From Candidatus Fibrimonadaceae bacterium (GTDB lineage Bacteria; Fibrobacterota; Fibrobacteria; Fibrobacterales; Fibrobacteraceae), in assembly GCA_031281275.1 (NCBI GenBank), contig JAITFP010000012.1:1-32556 (forward strand): a DNA stretch of 32,556 nucleotides. The letters are read 5' to 3'. The notes under the pieces are model-generated. The model did not search any database and was not told the origin of the DNA. It worked only from the letters and a program-made list of their open reading frames with translations. Position 1 is the stretch's first letter. Every line of letters starts with the position of its first letter. Shown here one piece after another: positions 1 through 7,553 of the stretch. A program made the translations under genes and the position numbers.

Positions 1-89
1 ATTTGCGAACGCACATTGCCAGAATCGCCGGCATTTTTGCCTAATTTAGCGATAATCTCAGCAGTCTTTTCTTTGGTTATGGTAGCCAT
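1..89 (-). CDS. rpsO: 30S ribosomal protein S15, N-terminal part (cut by window edge)
   Basis: The reverse strand reads from an ATG at 89 to the window edge. The residues visible are MATITKEKTAEIIAKLGK, followed by NAGDSGNVRSQ. This matches the start of ribosomal protein S15, which binds the central domain of 16S rRNA, including the family's D-[ST]-G-x-x-x-x-Q motif. An AAGGA-type ribosome-binding site lies about 9 bases upstream, and a promoter-like TATATT lies near 126-131. Only about 30 of the usual 88-90 residues are present. Assignment is by recognised family pattern; the rest of the gene is outside the window. Confidence 0.85.
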   Translation of the reverse strand, partial: MATITKEKTAEIIAKLGKNAGDSGNVRSQ

Positions 90-125
90 TACCTATTTCC
101 TTTTTGAATTATTGTGTTATTGGAG

Positions 126-137
126 AATATAGTAAAT
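126..137 (-). promoter_or_regulatory. Promoter -10 region for rpsO (ATTTACTATATT)
   Basis: On the reverse strand this reads ATTTACTATATT, about 37 bases upstream of the rpsO start. The identical 12-mer occurs upstream of tRNA-His (22670-22681) and of the aldolase gene (26919-26930), and close variants precede other genes here. It is read as a lineage-specific extended -10 element by recurrence and position, not by experiment. Confidence 0.55.
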
Positions 138-240
138 AATAAATGAGAATTTGTCCGAAGCCCAATGACCCACTATTTGGAGATTTTTTAACATAATTTC
201 AGAATGAGCCACCATTATTGGCTTTATTTTGGTTCGGACA

Positions 241-251
241 ATTTTCTATGT
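241..251 (+). promoter_or_regulatory. Promoter -10-like element for the toxin-antitoxin pair
   Basis: ATTTTCTATGTT-type sequence 19 bases before the antitoxin start. It is a variant of the TTTnCTATATT motif recurring in this window. Confidence 0.4.
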
Positions 252-269
252 TTTAATAGAGGATAGAAT

Positions 270-461
270 ATGAGTATAGTTGAACAAGCCAAAGTTCCAG
301 TTTTTTCTCGCAGAAAAACGCTTTTATCCATAGGAGAAAAAATAGATGCTCTTGAACTGCGAAAAAATATAGAACTCAGTTTAATAGAGGACGATGAGGG
401 CAAAACAATTCCTATAAAGCAAGCATTTGAAGAAATTCGCCAAGGTCTGGTTTCGGGATGA
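270..461 (+). CDS. Antitoxin of a ParE/RelE-type toxin-antitoxin pair
   Basis: A 63-residue protein ends in a four-base ATGA overlap with the following toxin gene, the usual layout of an antitoxin-toxin operon. The C-terminal half (SLIEDDEGKTIPIKQAFEEI) resembles short antitoxins whose tail wraps the partner toxin. No clear HTH or ribbon-helix-helix is visible, so whether it autoregulates by binding DNA cannot be told. GAGGA about 7 bases upstream of the ATG supports this start. Function is inferred mainly from the neighbour. Confidence 0.65.
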   Translation: MSIVEQAKVPVFSRRKTLLSIGEKIDALELRKNIELSLIEDDEGKTIPIKQAFEEIRQGLVSG

Positions 462-742
462 ATATAAACATTACTTTGAGAGCTCAAAAACAAATAAATT
501 CTGCTTATTGGTACATTCGTTGTGATTCTTTGCAATATTCAGATGAATTTTTATCGACGATTTATGCTTTTATAGCTAAAATTGGTAAAAATCCAAATAT
601 AGGGACGATATATATAAAGAATGTTCGTAAAAAGCTTTTAAAAAAATATCATTATTACGTATATTACAGAATAAAAAGGGAATCAATAACTATTCTAGGT
701 ATTTGGCATACGAAAAGAGGTTCTCAATTTAGAGTTTTTTAA
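458..742 (+). CDS. ParE/RelE superfamily toxin
   Basis: A 94-residue protein with the ParE/RelE fold pattern: an N-terminal beta strand and long helices (ITLRAQKQINSAYWYIR), a basic middle (NVRKKLLKKYHYYVYYRI), then a final strand with IWHTKRGSQFR. The YHYYVYYRI...I.GIWHTKR arrangement is typical of ParE/RelE plasmid-stabilisation toxins, which act on DNA gyrase or on ribosome-bound mRNA. Which target applies cannot be read from sequence. The start overlaps the antitoxin stop by four bases, so the two are translationally coupled. Confidence 0.75.
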   Translation: MNINITLRAQKQINSAYWYIRCDSLQYSDEFLSTIYAFIAKIGKNPNIGTIYIKNVRKKLLKKYHYYVYYRIKRESITILGIWHTKRGSQFRVF

Positions 743-770
743 ATCAAAATTATCTTTTTCCTCTTAAAAA

Positions 771-781
771 TTTACTATGTT
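771..781 (+). promoter_or_regulatory. Promoter -10-like element for the split host envelope gene
   Basis: TTTACTATGTT lies 179 bases upstream of the ATG at 961. It differs at one position from the recurring TTTACTATATT. If used, transcription starts near 788, placing the palindrome at 825-839 and the poly-C tract at 896-914 inside the 5' untranslated region. Confidence 0.4.
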
Positions 782-824
782 TATATTCAATATGACTTTC
801 AGCAATAAAACAACATTCGCTAGG

Positions 825-839
825 GCTTGCACTGCAAGC
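825..839. repeat. Short perfect palindrome upstream of the host envelope gene
   Basis: GCTTGCACTGCAAGC forms a 7-bp perfect stem around a single base. It sits between the candidate promoter and the poly-C tract, so it would form an RNA hairpin or be a protein-binding dyad. Its role is unknown. Confidence 0.4.
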
Positions 840-895
840 TCCTCGAATGTTTTTCCCACCCCCCAAGCACCCCCAGAAAACCCGCTGTTTTGCTA

Positions 896-914
896 CCCCC
901 CCCCCCCCCCCCCC
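896..914 (+). repeat. Homopolymeric tract of 19 cytosines
   Basis: An uninterrupted run of 19 C lies 46 bases before the ATG of the split envelope gene. Long poly-C/poly-G tracts change length by slipped-strand mispairing and are a known basis of phase variation. At 19 C, an upstream ATG at 847 is in frame with the main start; other lengths would break that frame. The exact length may also be unreliable in assembly. Confidence 0.8.
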
Positions 915-960
915 ATTTAAGCACGGATTTTCTCGGCTCCGTTGGCAGGGGGTTGTGAAT

Positions 961-1485
961 ATGGCAAAATCGTTTTTCATTTTGCTGCTTTTTGCTTTTG
1001 TCGCTTATGCACAGGTGCAAGAGCGCGTTGCTATATTGAACACGGTAGATGACAGCAACCCAGAGCTTGATTTCACGGAATTAACCTACTTGACCAATAG
1101 ACTACGTGAAATAGCTGTGAAAATGTTGCCCGAAAATAAATATTTTGTTATGACCTCACAAAGCATAGTGGAAATGCTGGGTCCAGAGAGAAAAGAAGAA
1201 TGTAAAAACAAATGTATGCTAGATATGGGCAAGGCAATAAGCGCGGATTATATTGGTCAGGCGAGGCTAGGGCGTTTGGGCGGTAATTATGCTATCTCTA
1301 TGGAATTGTATAACGTTGTTAGAAGCAATTTAATCGGTTCCTTTACGGGCAATGCCAAAGACGTATTCGGCTTGGTAGCAGTAATAAACGAAAATGCGCC
1401 AGCAATGTTCAGGAAAATGCTAGGTGTTTCAGGTGGACCAATTATTGAACCTGGCATAGGAGGTGTGCAAATCAAGGGAGATGAT
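961..1485 (+). pseudogene. Host PEGA-type envelope protein, 5' part, interrupted by the prophage
   Basis: The ATG at 961 follows AGGGGG and starts a signal peptide (MAKSFFILLLFAFVAYAQ). A conserved secreted domain follows (QERVAILNTVDD...LTYLTNRLREIAVKMLPENKYFVMTS...MGKAISADYIGQARLGR...), then a short linker ending GIGGVQIKGDD at the insertion point. The phage then supplies nine codons of its left end (CAFSAVLI and stop, ending at 1512). Codons 1-175 join exactly in frame to the fragment at 21053, giving a 565-residue protein: a signal peptide, a CsgG/TolB-like N-terminal module (name uncertain), PEGA-like repeats and a C-terminal barrel-like region. Insertion should abolish the surface-exposed half. 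An in-frame ATG at 847 is a less likely alternative start, having no ribosome-binding site. Confidence 0.85.
1481..1485. repeat. Target-site duplication, left copy (ATGAT)
   Basis: ATGAT immediately precedes the TG that opens the element. The same five bases follow the terminal CA at 21048-21052. A 5-bp duplication is the hallmark of Mu transposition. Confidence 0.88.
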
Positions 1486-1746
1486 TGTGCATTTTCGGCA
1501 GTTTTAATATAGCGAAAAGCGAGAAAATTAGCTTCTAAGCCTTGATTTCATCGGATTTCGTGTGTATTAGCTTGGTGAGAAATAGAATTGCCGAAATTGC
1601 CGATTTTTTGCCTATTTTGCCTATTTCCTAGGTTATTTTCTCACTTGAAATGATATGTTTTATTTTAGGTAAATTGCCAAAAACGCTATTTTAAATATAA
1701 TTTAAAGGGTTTTTAAATTTTTTATGGAAATTTATTTGCGGAAATT
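1486..1746. promoter_or_regulatory. Left end of the prophage: probable MuA-binding region, no gene
   Basis: About 260 bases lie between the left terminus and the last early gene. Short motifs recur: GCGAGAAAAT near 1520, GTGAGAAAT near 1575, and the reverse complement GTGAGAAAAT near 1637. ATTAGCTT occurs twice. CCGAAATTG occurs here near 1590 and, on the opposite strand, next to the right end. Mu left ends hold several transposase sites of about 22 bp in such an interval. Assigning these motifs to MuA is inference. Confidence 0.5.
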
Positions 1747-1980
1747 TTAAACGGAATGGTATTTATGAAAATTACGACCACGTTCGAAAAAATAGCAAGC
1801 TTTATTTTTAAGTCTTATGTATTTACAGCCTGTAAAATTTTTTCCAGATTGAAGCTCACAGAAGAAGTATTTTTTATCCGTCCAATAAGGTATCGTTTGG
1901 CAAGCATGTTTGCAATTTCCACATTTCTTACCATCATCTTTGACTGGCTGCATAAAGTTTGGGAAAAGTTCATTTGTCAT
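1747..1980 (-). CDS. Small cysteine-rich phage protein, putative zinc binder
   Basis: A 77-residue protein, last gene of the leftward early operon. Its ATG overlaps the stop of the ASCH-like gene (ATGA). It contains CGNCKHAC near residue 20, then C42, C52 and C62, so it has enough paired cysteines for one or two zinc sites. Short proteins with a C-G-N-C-[KR] opening are common accessory genes of phages, with unknown role. No transmembrane segment or signal peptide is visible. Function is not recognised. Confidence 0.6.
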   Translation of the reverse strand: MTNELFPNFMQPVKDDGKKCGNCKHACQTIPYWTDKKYFFCELQSGKNFTGCKYIRLKNKACYFFERGRNFHKYHSV

Positions 1981-2540
1981 ACTTTTACCAATTTAAACTC
2001 AATCACTTTCACCATAGGATTTGTGTCCCAGCCGTAGCCGCGCCTGGCGTTGATGCTGTCCCATAGCTTAATGAATTCATCTATTAAAAGTCTTTTATGA
2101 ACTTCGTTTGCTAGAAATCGCCGTTCCTTTTTATATATTTCCTCAAATATATCTTCAACGCCCTCACAGCAAATACAGCCTGGCGAAATATCTTGCAATT
2201 TCTGCTCCCATACATCTTCCACTTTTAAGAACAGGCGGCAAGCTTCGCGAGGCATATACATAGAGGAAATCCACTTGTTTGGTTTCAGTAGGAATTTCTC
2301 AAATTTTTTAGCACGTTCTTTTTTAAAATGCACCATATCACTAATGCCATCTTTAAACTCAATTTCACAATTAAAACCGTCTTTTTTATCTCCTTCTATT
2401 GTAAAGCCCATTTTCCACGTCTCCCTAACCCAAAGCACATCGTCAACCTCACAGTCGAACTTAATACGCCTCGTTTGTGTTTTACGACCGTCTAAAATAG
2501 CCCGAACCATTTCTGTGTTAAATAGAATAGGTCTAAGCAT
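1977..2540 (-). CDS. ASCH-domain-like phage protein
   Basis: A 187-residue protein opening with PILFNTEMVRAILDGRKTQTRR, the signature seen at the start of ASCH/PUA-like proteins found in many phages. The family carries a GxKxxTRR loop, here GRKTQTRR, and is thought to bind RNA or modified nucleotides; some members are called 'morphogenetic' without proof. A cysteine pair (CICC) lies near residue 122. The last residues, WDTNPMVKVIEF, match the usual final strand of the family. It is coupled to the downstream cysteine-rich gene and directly follows the gene that starts at 3088. Confidence 0.7.
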   Translation of the reverse strand: MLRPILFNTEMVRAILDGRKTQTRRIKFDCEVDDVLWVRETWKMGFTIEGDKKDGFNCEIEFKDGISDMVHFKKERAKKFEKFLLKPNKWISSMYMPREACRLFLKVEDVWEQKLQDISPGCICCEGVEDIFEEIYKKERRFLANEVHKRLLIDEFIKLWDSINARRGYGWDTNPMVKVIEFKLVKV

Positions 2541-3088
2541 TAAAACTTAACCCCAGCCACAACCGAAGCTCTACCTTTAAAATCAATGGAAAATTCTTTT
2601 TCTAAATTCGCCGACACATAGAAATTTCCAAACATAGGAACTTCCAGCTCATAGCCTAAATAATATTTTGGAGTGTCGTAAAGATTTACAAGCGAGGCAC
2701 CAACACCAACGAATATTTTATGAGTTTTCCAAGATCCGTCTTTAATCGGATTTACCCTCACTTGCAAATTTTCTTTCTGCGATGCTTTTGAGACTGTTTC
2801 AGCCTCTTTTCTAGCCACGTAAACGGTTTCTCTGGCTTGCTCCATAAATTCAAACCTAACGCTGTCTATCACGAGCGTGTCAGTTTTGTAGCCATACACT
2901 TTCCAGCTCACTGCCTTTTTGGAATCAAGCGAGCTGGAATATACCGTGTCCGTTTCTTTGACATACAAAGTGTCCGTGATTATTTTTTCCACGGATATAT
3001 TTTCTATGCCACTCGTTTTGGAAAGATCGTGCCAAAGCACAGCTATAAGAGCAATAAGCAAGATTACTATGGCTAACGTTCTTTTCAT
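2540..3088 (-). CDS. Membrane-anchored periplasmic protein, possibly spanin-like
   Basis: A 182-residue protein with one N-terminal membrane segment (residues 4-20, TLAIVILLIALIAVLW). A polar, probably extended or helical region with repeated DT-V motifs follows, then a C-terminal stretch rich in alternating hydrophobic strands (IFVGVGASLV, YLGYELEVP, NFYVSANLE) ending in phenylalanine, as outer-membrane-directed strands often do. It lies beside the DUF5675 gene, so a cell-envelope role in lysis is plausible; phage proteins of this design occur next to lysis genes. Start overlaps the upstream stop. No enzyme motif is seen. Confidence 0.5.
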   Translation of the reverse strand: MKRTLAIVILLIALIAVLWHDLSKTSGIENISVEKIITDTLYVKETDTVYSSSLDSKKAVSWKVYGYKTDTLVIDSVRFEFMEQARETVYVARKEAETVSKASQKENLQVRVNPIKDGSWKTHKIFVGVGASLVNLYDTPKYYLGYELEVPMFGNFYVSANLEKEFSIDFKGRASVVAGVKF

Positions 3089-3543
3089 GCTTCCCCTTGC
3101 CCAGTGATTGATATTTGGAACTGCCCATTGCCGCTTTTGGCAAGCATAGCCTCAAATTTATCCACCGCTTTTTTGGAATCCAAGATTCCACCGTAGTTTG
3201 AGTCTATCCGTTCGCCCAGCAATATACACCCCTCGCTATCATCTTCAGTATTACCGGAGTGAATTCGGATTCCTTGGAATCCCGGGACGTTTTGAAGTTC
3301 CCACATATTGCGTTTGTACTTTTGGCTGTGCGTAAATTTGCACGTGTATGTTCCGTAAGGAATTGCGCTTTGCCCCTGCACTTTCCATTCTTTGACTCGC
3401 GCTGGGTCTCCGTTGCCTCGCACTGCATCCTCGCACGTGTAGCACGAGAATGCAAGCTCGCCTTCGGCAAACAGTTCCAAAACGCCTAGCGTCCGCTTGT
3501 CGCTGAACCACGTTCTTGTAAGTTTCGCTTCAATCTTTGGCAT
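3085..3543 (-). CDS. DUF5675 family protein, possible cell-wall enzyme
   Basis: Start at 3543 is chosen because GGGAG sits 7 bases upstream, giving 152 residues; a longer frame to 3606 has no such site. The sequence follows the DUF5675 pattern: a strand-rich N-terminus (LTRTWFSDKRTLGVLEL), AIPYGTYTC, then GIRIHSGNTEDDSEGCILLGE. The H-S-G-N...D-S-E-G-C-I-L-L-G stretch recalls the catalytic His/Ser/Gly/Cys motif of L,D-transpeptidases, so activity on peptidoglycan is plausible but unproven. It overlaps the DUF3164 gene upstream and is coupled to the membrane protein downstream. Confidence 0.7.
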   Translation of the reverse strand: MPKIEAKLTRTWFSDKRTLGVLELFAEGELAFSCYTCEDAVRGNGDPARVKEWKVQGQSAIPYGTYTCKFTHSQKYKRNMWELQNVPGFQGIRIHSGNTEDDSEGCILLGERIDSNYGGILDSKKAVDKFEAMLAKSGNGQFQISITGQGEA

Positions 3544-4168
3544 CAGAATCTCCCACGTTTGCAAAATCAAGCGATATGTTTTCCCAGCTTTCGCCACACT
3601 CGCCATTTCGCTTCACCTTGAACCTTATGTACATTTTGGTACTAGCCACTGATATGCTTTCTTTCAGTATTGCCATTGCCTTTTGCCATTCCGGCTCGTC
3701 AATTTCAAGCTGCATCAACTTAAGCACCATTGCGGTGTTTATTCGGCCTCGCTTATCGACGTTGAAGGTTTGAGAAACTACCTTTGATAGGTTTTGATCT
3801 AAGGACCCAATGCGGTTTTTGAGCCACACGTCTATCTGTGCTTTCGCAAGCTGCAAACCCTCGCTAAATTCTATCCGGTCATTCATGGCTCGTTCTATCA
3901 CCATGCTTTCATCGAAGCTTTTTAGAGCTATGTTGCCCTTCCAGTTCTCTCTAACCTTGTTAGTTTTAGCTAGTTTTTTCAAATAATTGTCTATACCAGC
4001 AGTGCATTCCTGTTTGAATTCCATGAGTTGCTTGCTCAACTTTAGGGCTTTACGGATTTTGTCTTCAACAAGCTTATCTTTGTAAATAACGAGCTTGTTG
4101 ATGCATTCCACGGGCGTGGCTTTGCCTCTCGCGTCAAGCCAGCATCCGTCTTTGTCTGTTTTTGCCAT
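3530..4168 (-). CDS. DUF3164 family Mu-like phage protein
   Basis: A 212-residue protein starting MAKTDKDGCWLDARGKATPVECI, where an AGGAG site precedes the ATG at 4168. DUF3164 proteins are early-region proteins of Mu-like phages; they open with a D-x-x-G-x-x-x-P segment, then a long helical body. Here the helical body (DKLVEDKIRKALKLSKQLMEF onward) and the later INTAMVLKLMQLEIDEPEWQKAMAILKESI fit that family. Biochemical role is not established. The gene sits directly after GemA, its usual neighbour. The longer upstream frame to 4288 is rejected for lack of a ribosome-binding site. Confidence 0.75.
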   Translation of the reverse strand: MAKTDKDGCWLDARGKATPVECINKLVIYKDKLVEDKIRKALKLSKQLMEFKQECTAGIDNYLKKLAKTNKVRENWKGNIALKSFDESMVIERAMNDRIEFSEGLQLAKAQIDVWLKNRIGSLDQNLSKVVSQTFNVDKRGRINTAMVLKLMQLEIDEPEWQKAMAILKESISVASTKMYIRFKVKRNGECGESWENISLDFANVGDSDAKD

Positions 4169-4176
4169 TGTGTCTC

Positions 4177-4638
4177 CTAGGCGATTGGTTCGCCGGTTAA
4201 AGGTTGATTGTTGTACTGTTCCGGTGTGCTTGCGCCCATCGCTTCCAAAGCTTTCATCAGCTTGCGGATGTCTTTCTTGCGAAGCCATTCAAGAAGCTCG
4301 CATCCGGTTATGCGTTTGCAGAAAGCAAGCAAGGCCAGCTTTCTACTTTCGGCGGTCTCGGCACGGCTTACTTTTTTCCACATTGCTTCTATAGCATGAA
4401 GCTGCCTATGTGTTGCCCAGGAGGGATTACGGCTTTTAAGGTTAGGCTGTTTGCTATTATTTGCGGTTGCCACCTGTTTCCCTAATATTTTCATAAGCTC
4501 TGTTTGCTGTGTAGGGGTTAGCTCCTTGCTTGAATGCTTGCCGTAGAGATCAAGCAGCATATCCCTGTATTGCGCATCGCCCATTCCTAGAATTGCTGCC
4601 AAGGCGTGGATGCGTGAACTCTGGCTATAGATTTTCAT
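4177..4638 (-). CDS. gemA: GemA / Mu gp16-like regulatory protein (DUF1018)
   Basis: A 153-residue protein. The middle contains RNPSWATHRQLHAIEAMWKKVS, the characteristic T-x-x-Q-x-x-A-I-x-x-[LM]-W block of the GemA/DUF1018 family, and the C-terminus carries the matching helical region (LLEWLRKKDIRKLMKALEAM). In phage Mu, GemA modulates host gene expression and DNA supercoiling. The ATG overlaps the MuB stop by four bases, so the two are co-translated. Confidence 0.8.
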   Translation of the reverse strand: MKIYSQSSRIHALAAILGMGDAQYRDMLLDLYGKHSSKELTPTQQTELMKILGKQVATANNSKQPNLKSRNPSWATHRQLHAIEAMWKKVSRAETAESRKLALLAFCKRITGCELLEWLRKKDIRKLMKALEAMGASTPEQYNNQPLTGEPIA

Positions 4639-5534
4639 CTTGACAAGCTCCTCGCGCTTTCCAGTATGTCCCTGGTCAGCTTTGGCGCGTTGCTGTTAAG
4701 CATTATCTCGGCGGATAGTTTGCATAGGTTTGCCATTATTCGGCAGTTCCTGCCGCTCAATTCAAAAAGAGCCTCGCCGCAGCCGTCCGCGTATTTCTCA
4801 AAGCGGCTTTCAAGATATGCCTCGGCATCTTTCTGGGTCAGGTTTTTCAGCCTGGTCACAAGCTGGATGCGGCTTGATAGCTGCAAAAACTGCTCGCGGT
4901 TGCCGCGCACGTTACGCTCCAACCTTGCGAGACCGCAGAGAACTATTCCTATCCCTGCCTTGTCGTGAATCCGGCGGACATATTCCAATGTTTCCGTTGG
5001 GAGCCACTCCGCCTCGTCTATCATAAGAAGCCTGCCGCTGTTTTTGAGCTTGTCGACAACCTGCGTGAATTTGGAGTGGGTGATGTTTGGTACGCTTATG
5101 TTGAGCCTGTTGCAAAGTTCTTCAAAAAACACCCTCGGCGTGTAGCCTGGGTCGGCTTCAACCAGTATGCTTGTGGGATGCTTTCTGGTCCAGTCTCTTA
5201 AAGCGGTTGTTTTGCCAGCCCCTGCCTCGCCAACCAACATTCCCATCATCCGGTTTTTTCCGGCGATGCCGCAGAATTTGGAAACGGACTTGTAGCAGCT
5301 CGTTTCCACTATGCCCTGTTCCTCCAATGAGTTTGCCGTGCCATCGCCCTCTTCCGCTGCGGACAGGTAATCCTCCACTCTTGCCGCGACCGCGTTGCAG
5401 TCGCCCTTGTATGTGCCACTGAGCCACTGGGACAATGCGCTGCTGCTTATGCCGAGTGCTTTCGCCACCCTGTTCTGCGATGCGCCGCTGTCTGCCATGA
5501 ATGACTCAAGCCGTTTTTTAATATCTTCCGCCAT
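4635..5534 (-). CDS. MuB-type transposition activator ATPase
   Basis: A 299-residue AAA+ protein. The N-terminal helix-turn-helix spans about residues 17-44 (SQNRVAKALGISSSALSQWLSG). Walker A is GEAGAGKTT at 102-110, and Walker B is LLMIDEAEW with D173-E174. Length and order match MuB (about 312 residues), which polymerises on DNA, captures target DNA, stimulates MuA and gives target immunity. The gene follows MuA by about 50 bases, as in Mu, and is coupled to gemA. A GGAG site supports the ATG at 5534. Confidence 0.9.
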   Translation of the reverse strand: MAEDIKKRLESFMADSGASQNRVAKALGISSSALSQWLSGTYKGDCNAVAARVEDYLSAAEEGDGTANSLEEQGIVETSCYKSVSKFCGIAGKNRMMGMLVGEAGAGKTTALRDWTRKHPTSILVEADPGYTPRVFFEELCNRLNISVPNITHSKFTQVVDKLKNSGRLLMIDEAEWLPTETLEYVRRIHDKAGIGIVLCGLARLERNVRGNREQFLQLSSRIQLVTRLKNLTQKDAEAYLESRFEKYADGCGEALFELSGRNCRIMANLCKLSAEIMLNSNAPKLTRDILESARSLSR

Positions 5535-5585
5535 TGCCTTTTTCTCCTATTTTAAAAGGTGTTTTAAATCCATTTGAACGCATAT

Positions 5586-7553
5586 TCAACCCAGCATCTC
5601 CAAAAGCCCAGGATCGCCGAGCCGCGACTCTTTCGCAAGCACGTCTTTATCCAAATCGTGCTTGGTTGCCTTGACCGGACCGGGCACAGCATTTGTTTTT
5701 GCATCGCTATCCGAAATCAAGCCAAGGGCATATTCCCTAGCCTCAAGAATATCAAGCTCGTTCAAGCTGTTTTCTTCGCGCATATCTCTAAGCGTTTTGC
5801 GTTCCCTGCGCTGCGCCGCCATTGCCTCGGCTAGCTTCGCCTTGCTCAACTCCTGCTCTTCCAAAGGAAGCGCGTCTATGATAGCAGGGATAACGTGCGG
5901 CCTGCCCATCTCGCCCAGAATTTGCTTTTTCTTGTCGTAACCCCAAGCCTTGCTTAAATCCTGCGGGTTGTAGCGGACTATTATTGACTCGCCCTTTCTT
6001 GACGGCATCCACTCCGCATACCACGATACGCCGAGCTTCGCAATGCTCGCTCCGTTCCTGCCAATCGTGCATTCCTCTGTAAGCGTTGGTATCATATCCA
6101 GCGTATCGCCGCTGATGGACTTCATTGGAACGCGTTGAGCATACAGATATTCCCACGCCTCTTTCCTGGTTCTCTGCACAAACCGTTTGCTTTGGCACGG
6201 ATAGTTCGGGATTATGTCAAGCAAATTCTTTTCCACTATGCTTTTGAACTCGGCAAGGCTAGGAGCCTTGCTTGCGTCTTTCATAACCGCTTTGATTTGC
6301 TCCGGTCTTTCGATTGGATTGCCGCCAAAATATGCACGGAAAGATTTGTCTATGATTTTCTTGTAAACGCCGAAAGAATTTTCCACCGTTTTAGTCCTTG
6401 GATTTTTGGCGATGGCAAATTTCATATCTATGCCCAGTATGCTTGCCGCGCTGCGCATCCAGTATTCGCCATCCTCATTGTTGCCAGCACCCCAGTTGTT
6501 GCCGCCGCGCGGGTTGCCGGAGAAATCCTTGTTGCGGTACTCCCTGCCGTTGTCAACGTAGAGCATATTGGGAAGTCCGTGATGCTTGATGCCGTTCCGC
6601 AGAGCGGTCAGAGCGTTTGCCGCGCTTGGCGGCGTGTGATGCACGTGCCAGCCCATTGGCATATCAGTGCGCAAATCAACGAACATTGTGATGTATGGTC
6701 TCTTCAACGCATCAAAGCCGGGCACATTAACGAGCACGTCCCAAGTCCTTGTGTCGCCCACCCAGCACCATCCGGCTTGAAGCTGTGAGTAGTCGCGCTC
6801 AATGTAAAGCGAGCGGTCATCGTAGAATTTTTTCGCACCGCCCCTGTGCCACGTTTTGATGCCCTCGCCTATCTTGCCAGCGGCGCGATAAAAGGCGGCA
6901 AGGCTAGGGAAGCATTCCTCAGTGACATTCTCGCCCCTCATTCTAGCCTTGCCAAGCGCGTATATGCGGCAGTCATTGGCACTCGCACCCTGCTGCCTGA
7001 GATACATATCCTTGAAATCGTTGAGCCATTCCTCTTTCACTTTGCTCTGCGGAACGTGACGCTCTTTAAGCAGAAAGGAGCGGTCGTAGCCGTTGTCCTT
7101 GTAGAGCTTGCGGACGGCGTAAAGCCTGGGCAATGAAATTTGCTCTTTCTCTGGGTGCGTTGAGTTCCAGTCGTGAACGAAAATACCCAGGCTTATAGTT
7201 CCGGTAAAAGGCGAGCTTGCCAAAAGAACATTGGTCCAGAACAGGCAGTGCTTTTGCACATAGTCGGGGCTGCTGTGGAACAGCTTGCAGAACTCCGCAG
7301 TGTCCTCTCTCTGCTTTAACGGTTCAACGTCTGGAAGCTGTTCCTGCTCATAAAGCTGTATTGCATCGCCGCTGAGAGACGACAGGCGTATTTCCTTATT
7401 TCCGCCCTCGCCAAGCCGCCAGACATAGCGGCTGTTCATTCCTACTTTCGTTTGGTTGCGTATAGTGCGCTCGTCAATGCCTTCAAGCCTCGCCGCCTCG
7501 CCGAGCGATACCCACGTGCGCGTTAGCCAGTTCCTAGCCGCCGAAGCCGACAT
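5586..7553 (-). CDS. MuA-type DDE transposase
   Basis: A 655-residue transposase, close to MuA (663). The N-terminal winged-helix region (residues 12-50) would bind the internal activation site or ends. The catalytic RNase H-like core carries D267 (WCWVGDTRTWDV), D334 (YVDNGREYRNK) and E391 (KTKTVENSF), nearly the same positions as MuA D269, D336 and E392. All three acidic residues are intact. A C-terminal basic/helical region rich in RRERK near residue 590 fits the part that contacts MuB. AGGAGG precedes the ATG, which lies inside the last codons of the BRO-N gene. The enzyme nicks the TG/CA ends and joins them to target DNA with 5-bp stagger, consistent with the ATGAT duplication. Confidence 0.93.
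   Translation of the reverse strand: MSASAARNWLTRTWVSLGEAARLEGIDERTIRNQTKVGMNSRYVWRLGEGGNKEIRLSSLSGDAIQLYEQEQLPDVEPLKQREDTAEFCKLFHSSPDYVQKHCLFWTNVLLASSPFTGTISLGIFVHDWNSTHPEKEQISLPRLYAVRKLYKDNGYDRSFLLKERHVPQSKVKEEWLNDFKDMYLRQQGASANDCRIYALGKARMRGENVTEECFPSLAAFYRAAGKIGEGIKTWHRGGAKKFYDDRSLYIERDYSQLQAGWCWVGDTRTWDVLVNVPGFDALKRPYITMFVDLRTDMPMGWHVHHTPPSAANALTALRNGIKHHGLPNMLYVDNGREYRNKDFSGNPRGGNNWGAGNNEDGEYWMRSAASILGIDMKFAIAKNPRTKTVENSFGVYKKIIDKSFRAYFGGNPIERPEQIKAVMKDASKAPSLAEFKSIVEKNLLDIIPNYPCQSKRFVQRTRKEAWEYLYAQRVPMKSISGDTLDMIPTLTEECTIGRNGASIAKLGVSWYAEWMPSRKGESIIVRYNPQDLSKAWGYDKKKQILGEMGRPHVIPAIIDALPLEEQELSKAKLAEAMAAQRRERKTLRDMREENSLNELDILEAREYALGLISDSDAKTNAVPGPVKATKHDLDKDVLAKESRLGDPGLLEMLG

Noticed and set aside
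847-960. N-terminal extension of the host envelope protein from the ATG at 847
   Set aside because: No ribosome-binding site, it would be translated through the poly-C tract, and the signal peptide begins at 961.
6135-6788. Long open frame opposite the transposase gene
   Set aside because: Shadow of MuA on the other strand; the transposase frame has all catalytic residues.
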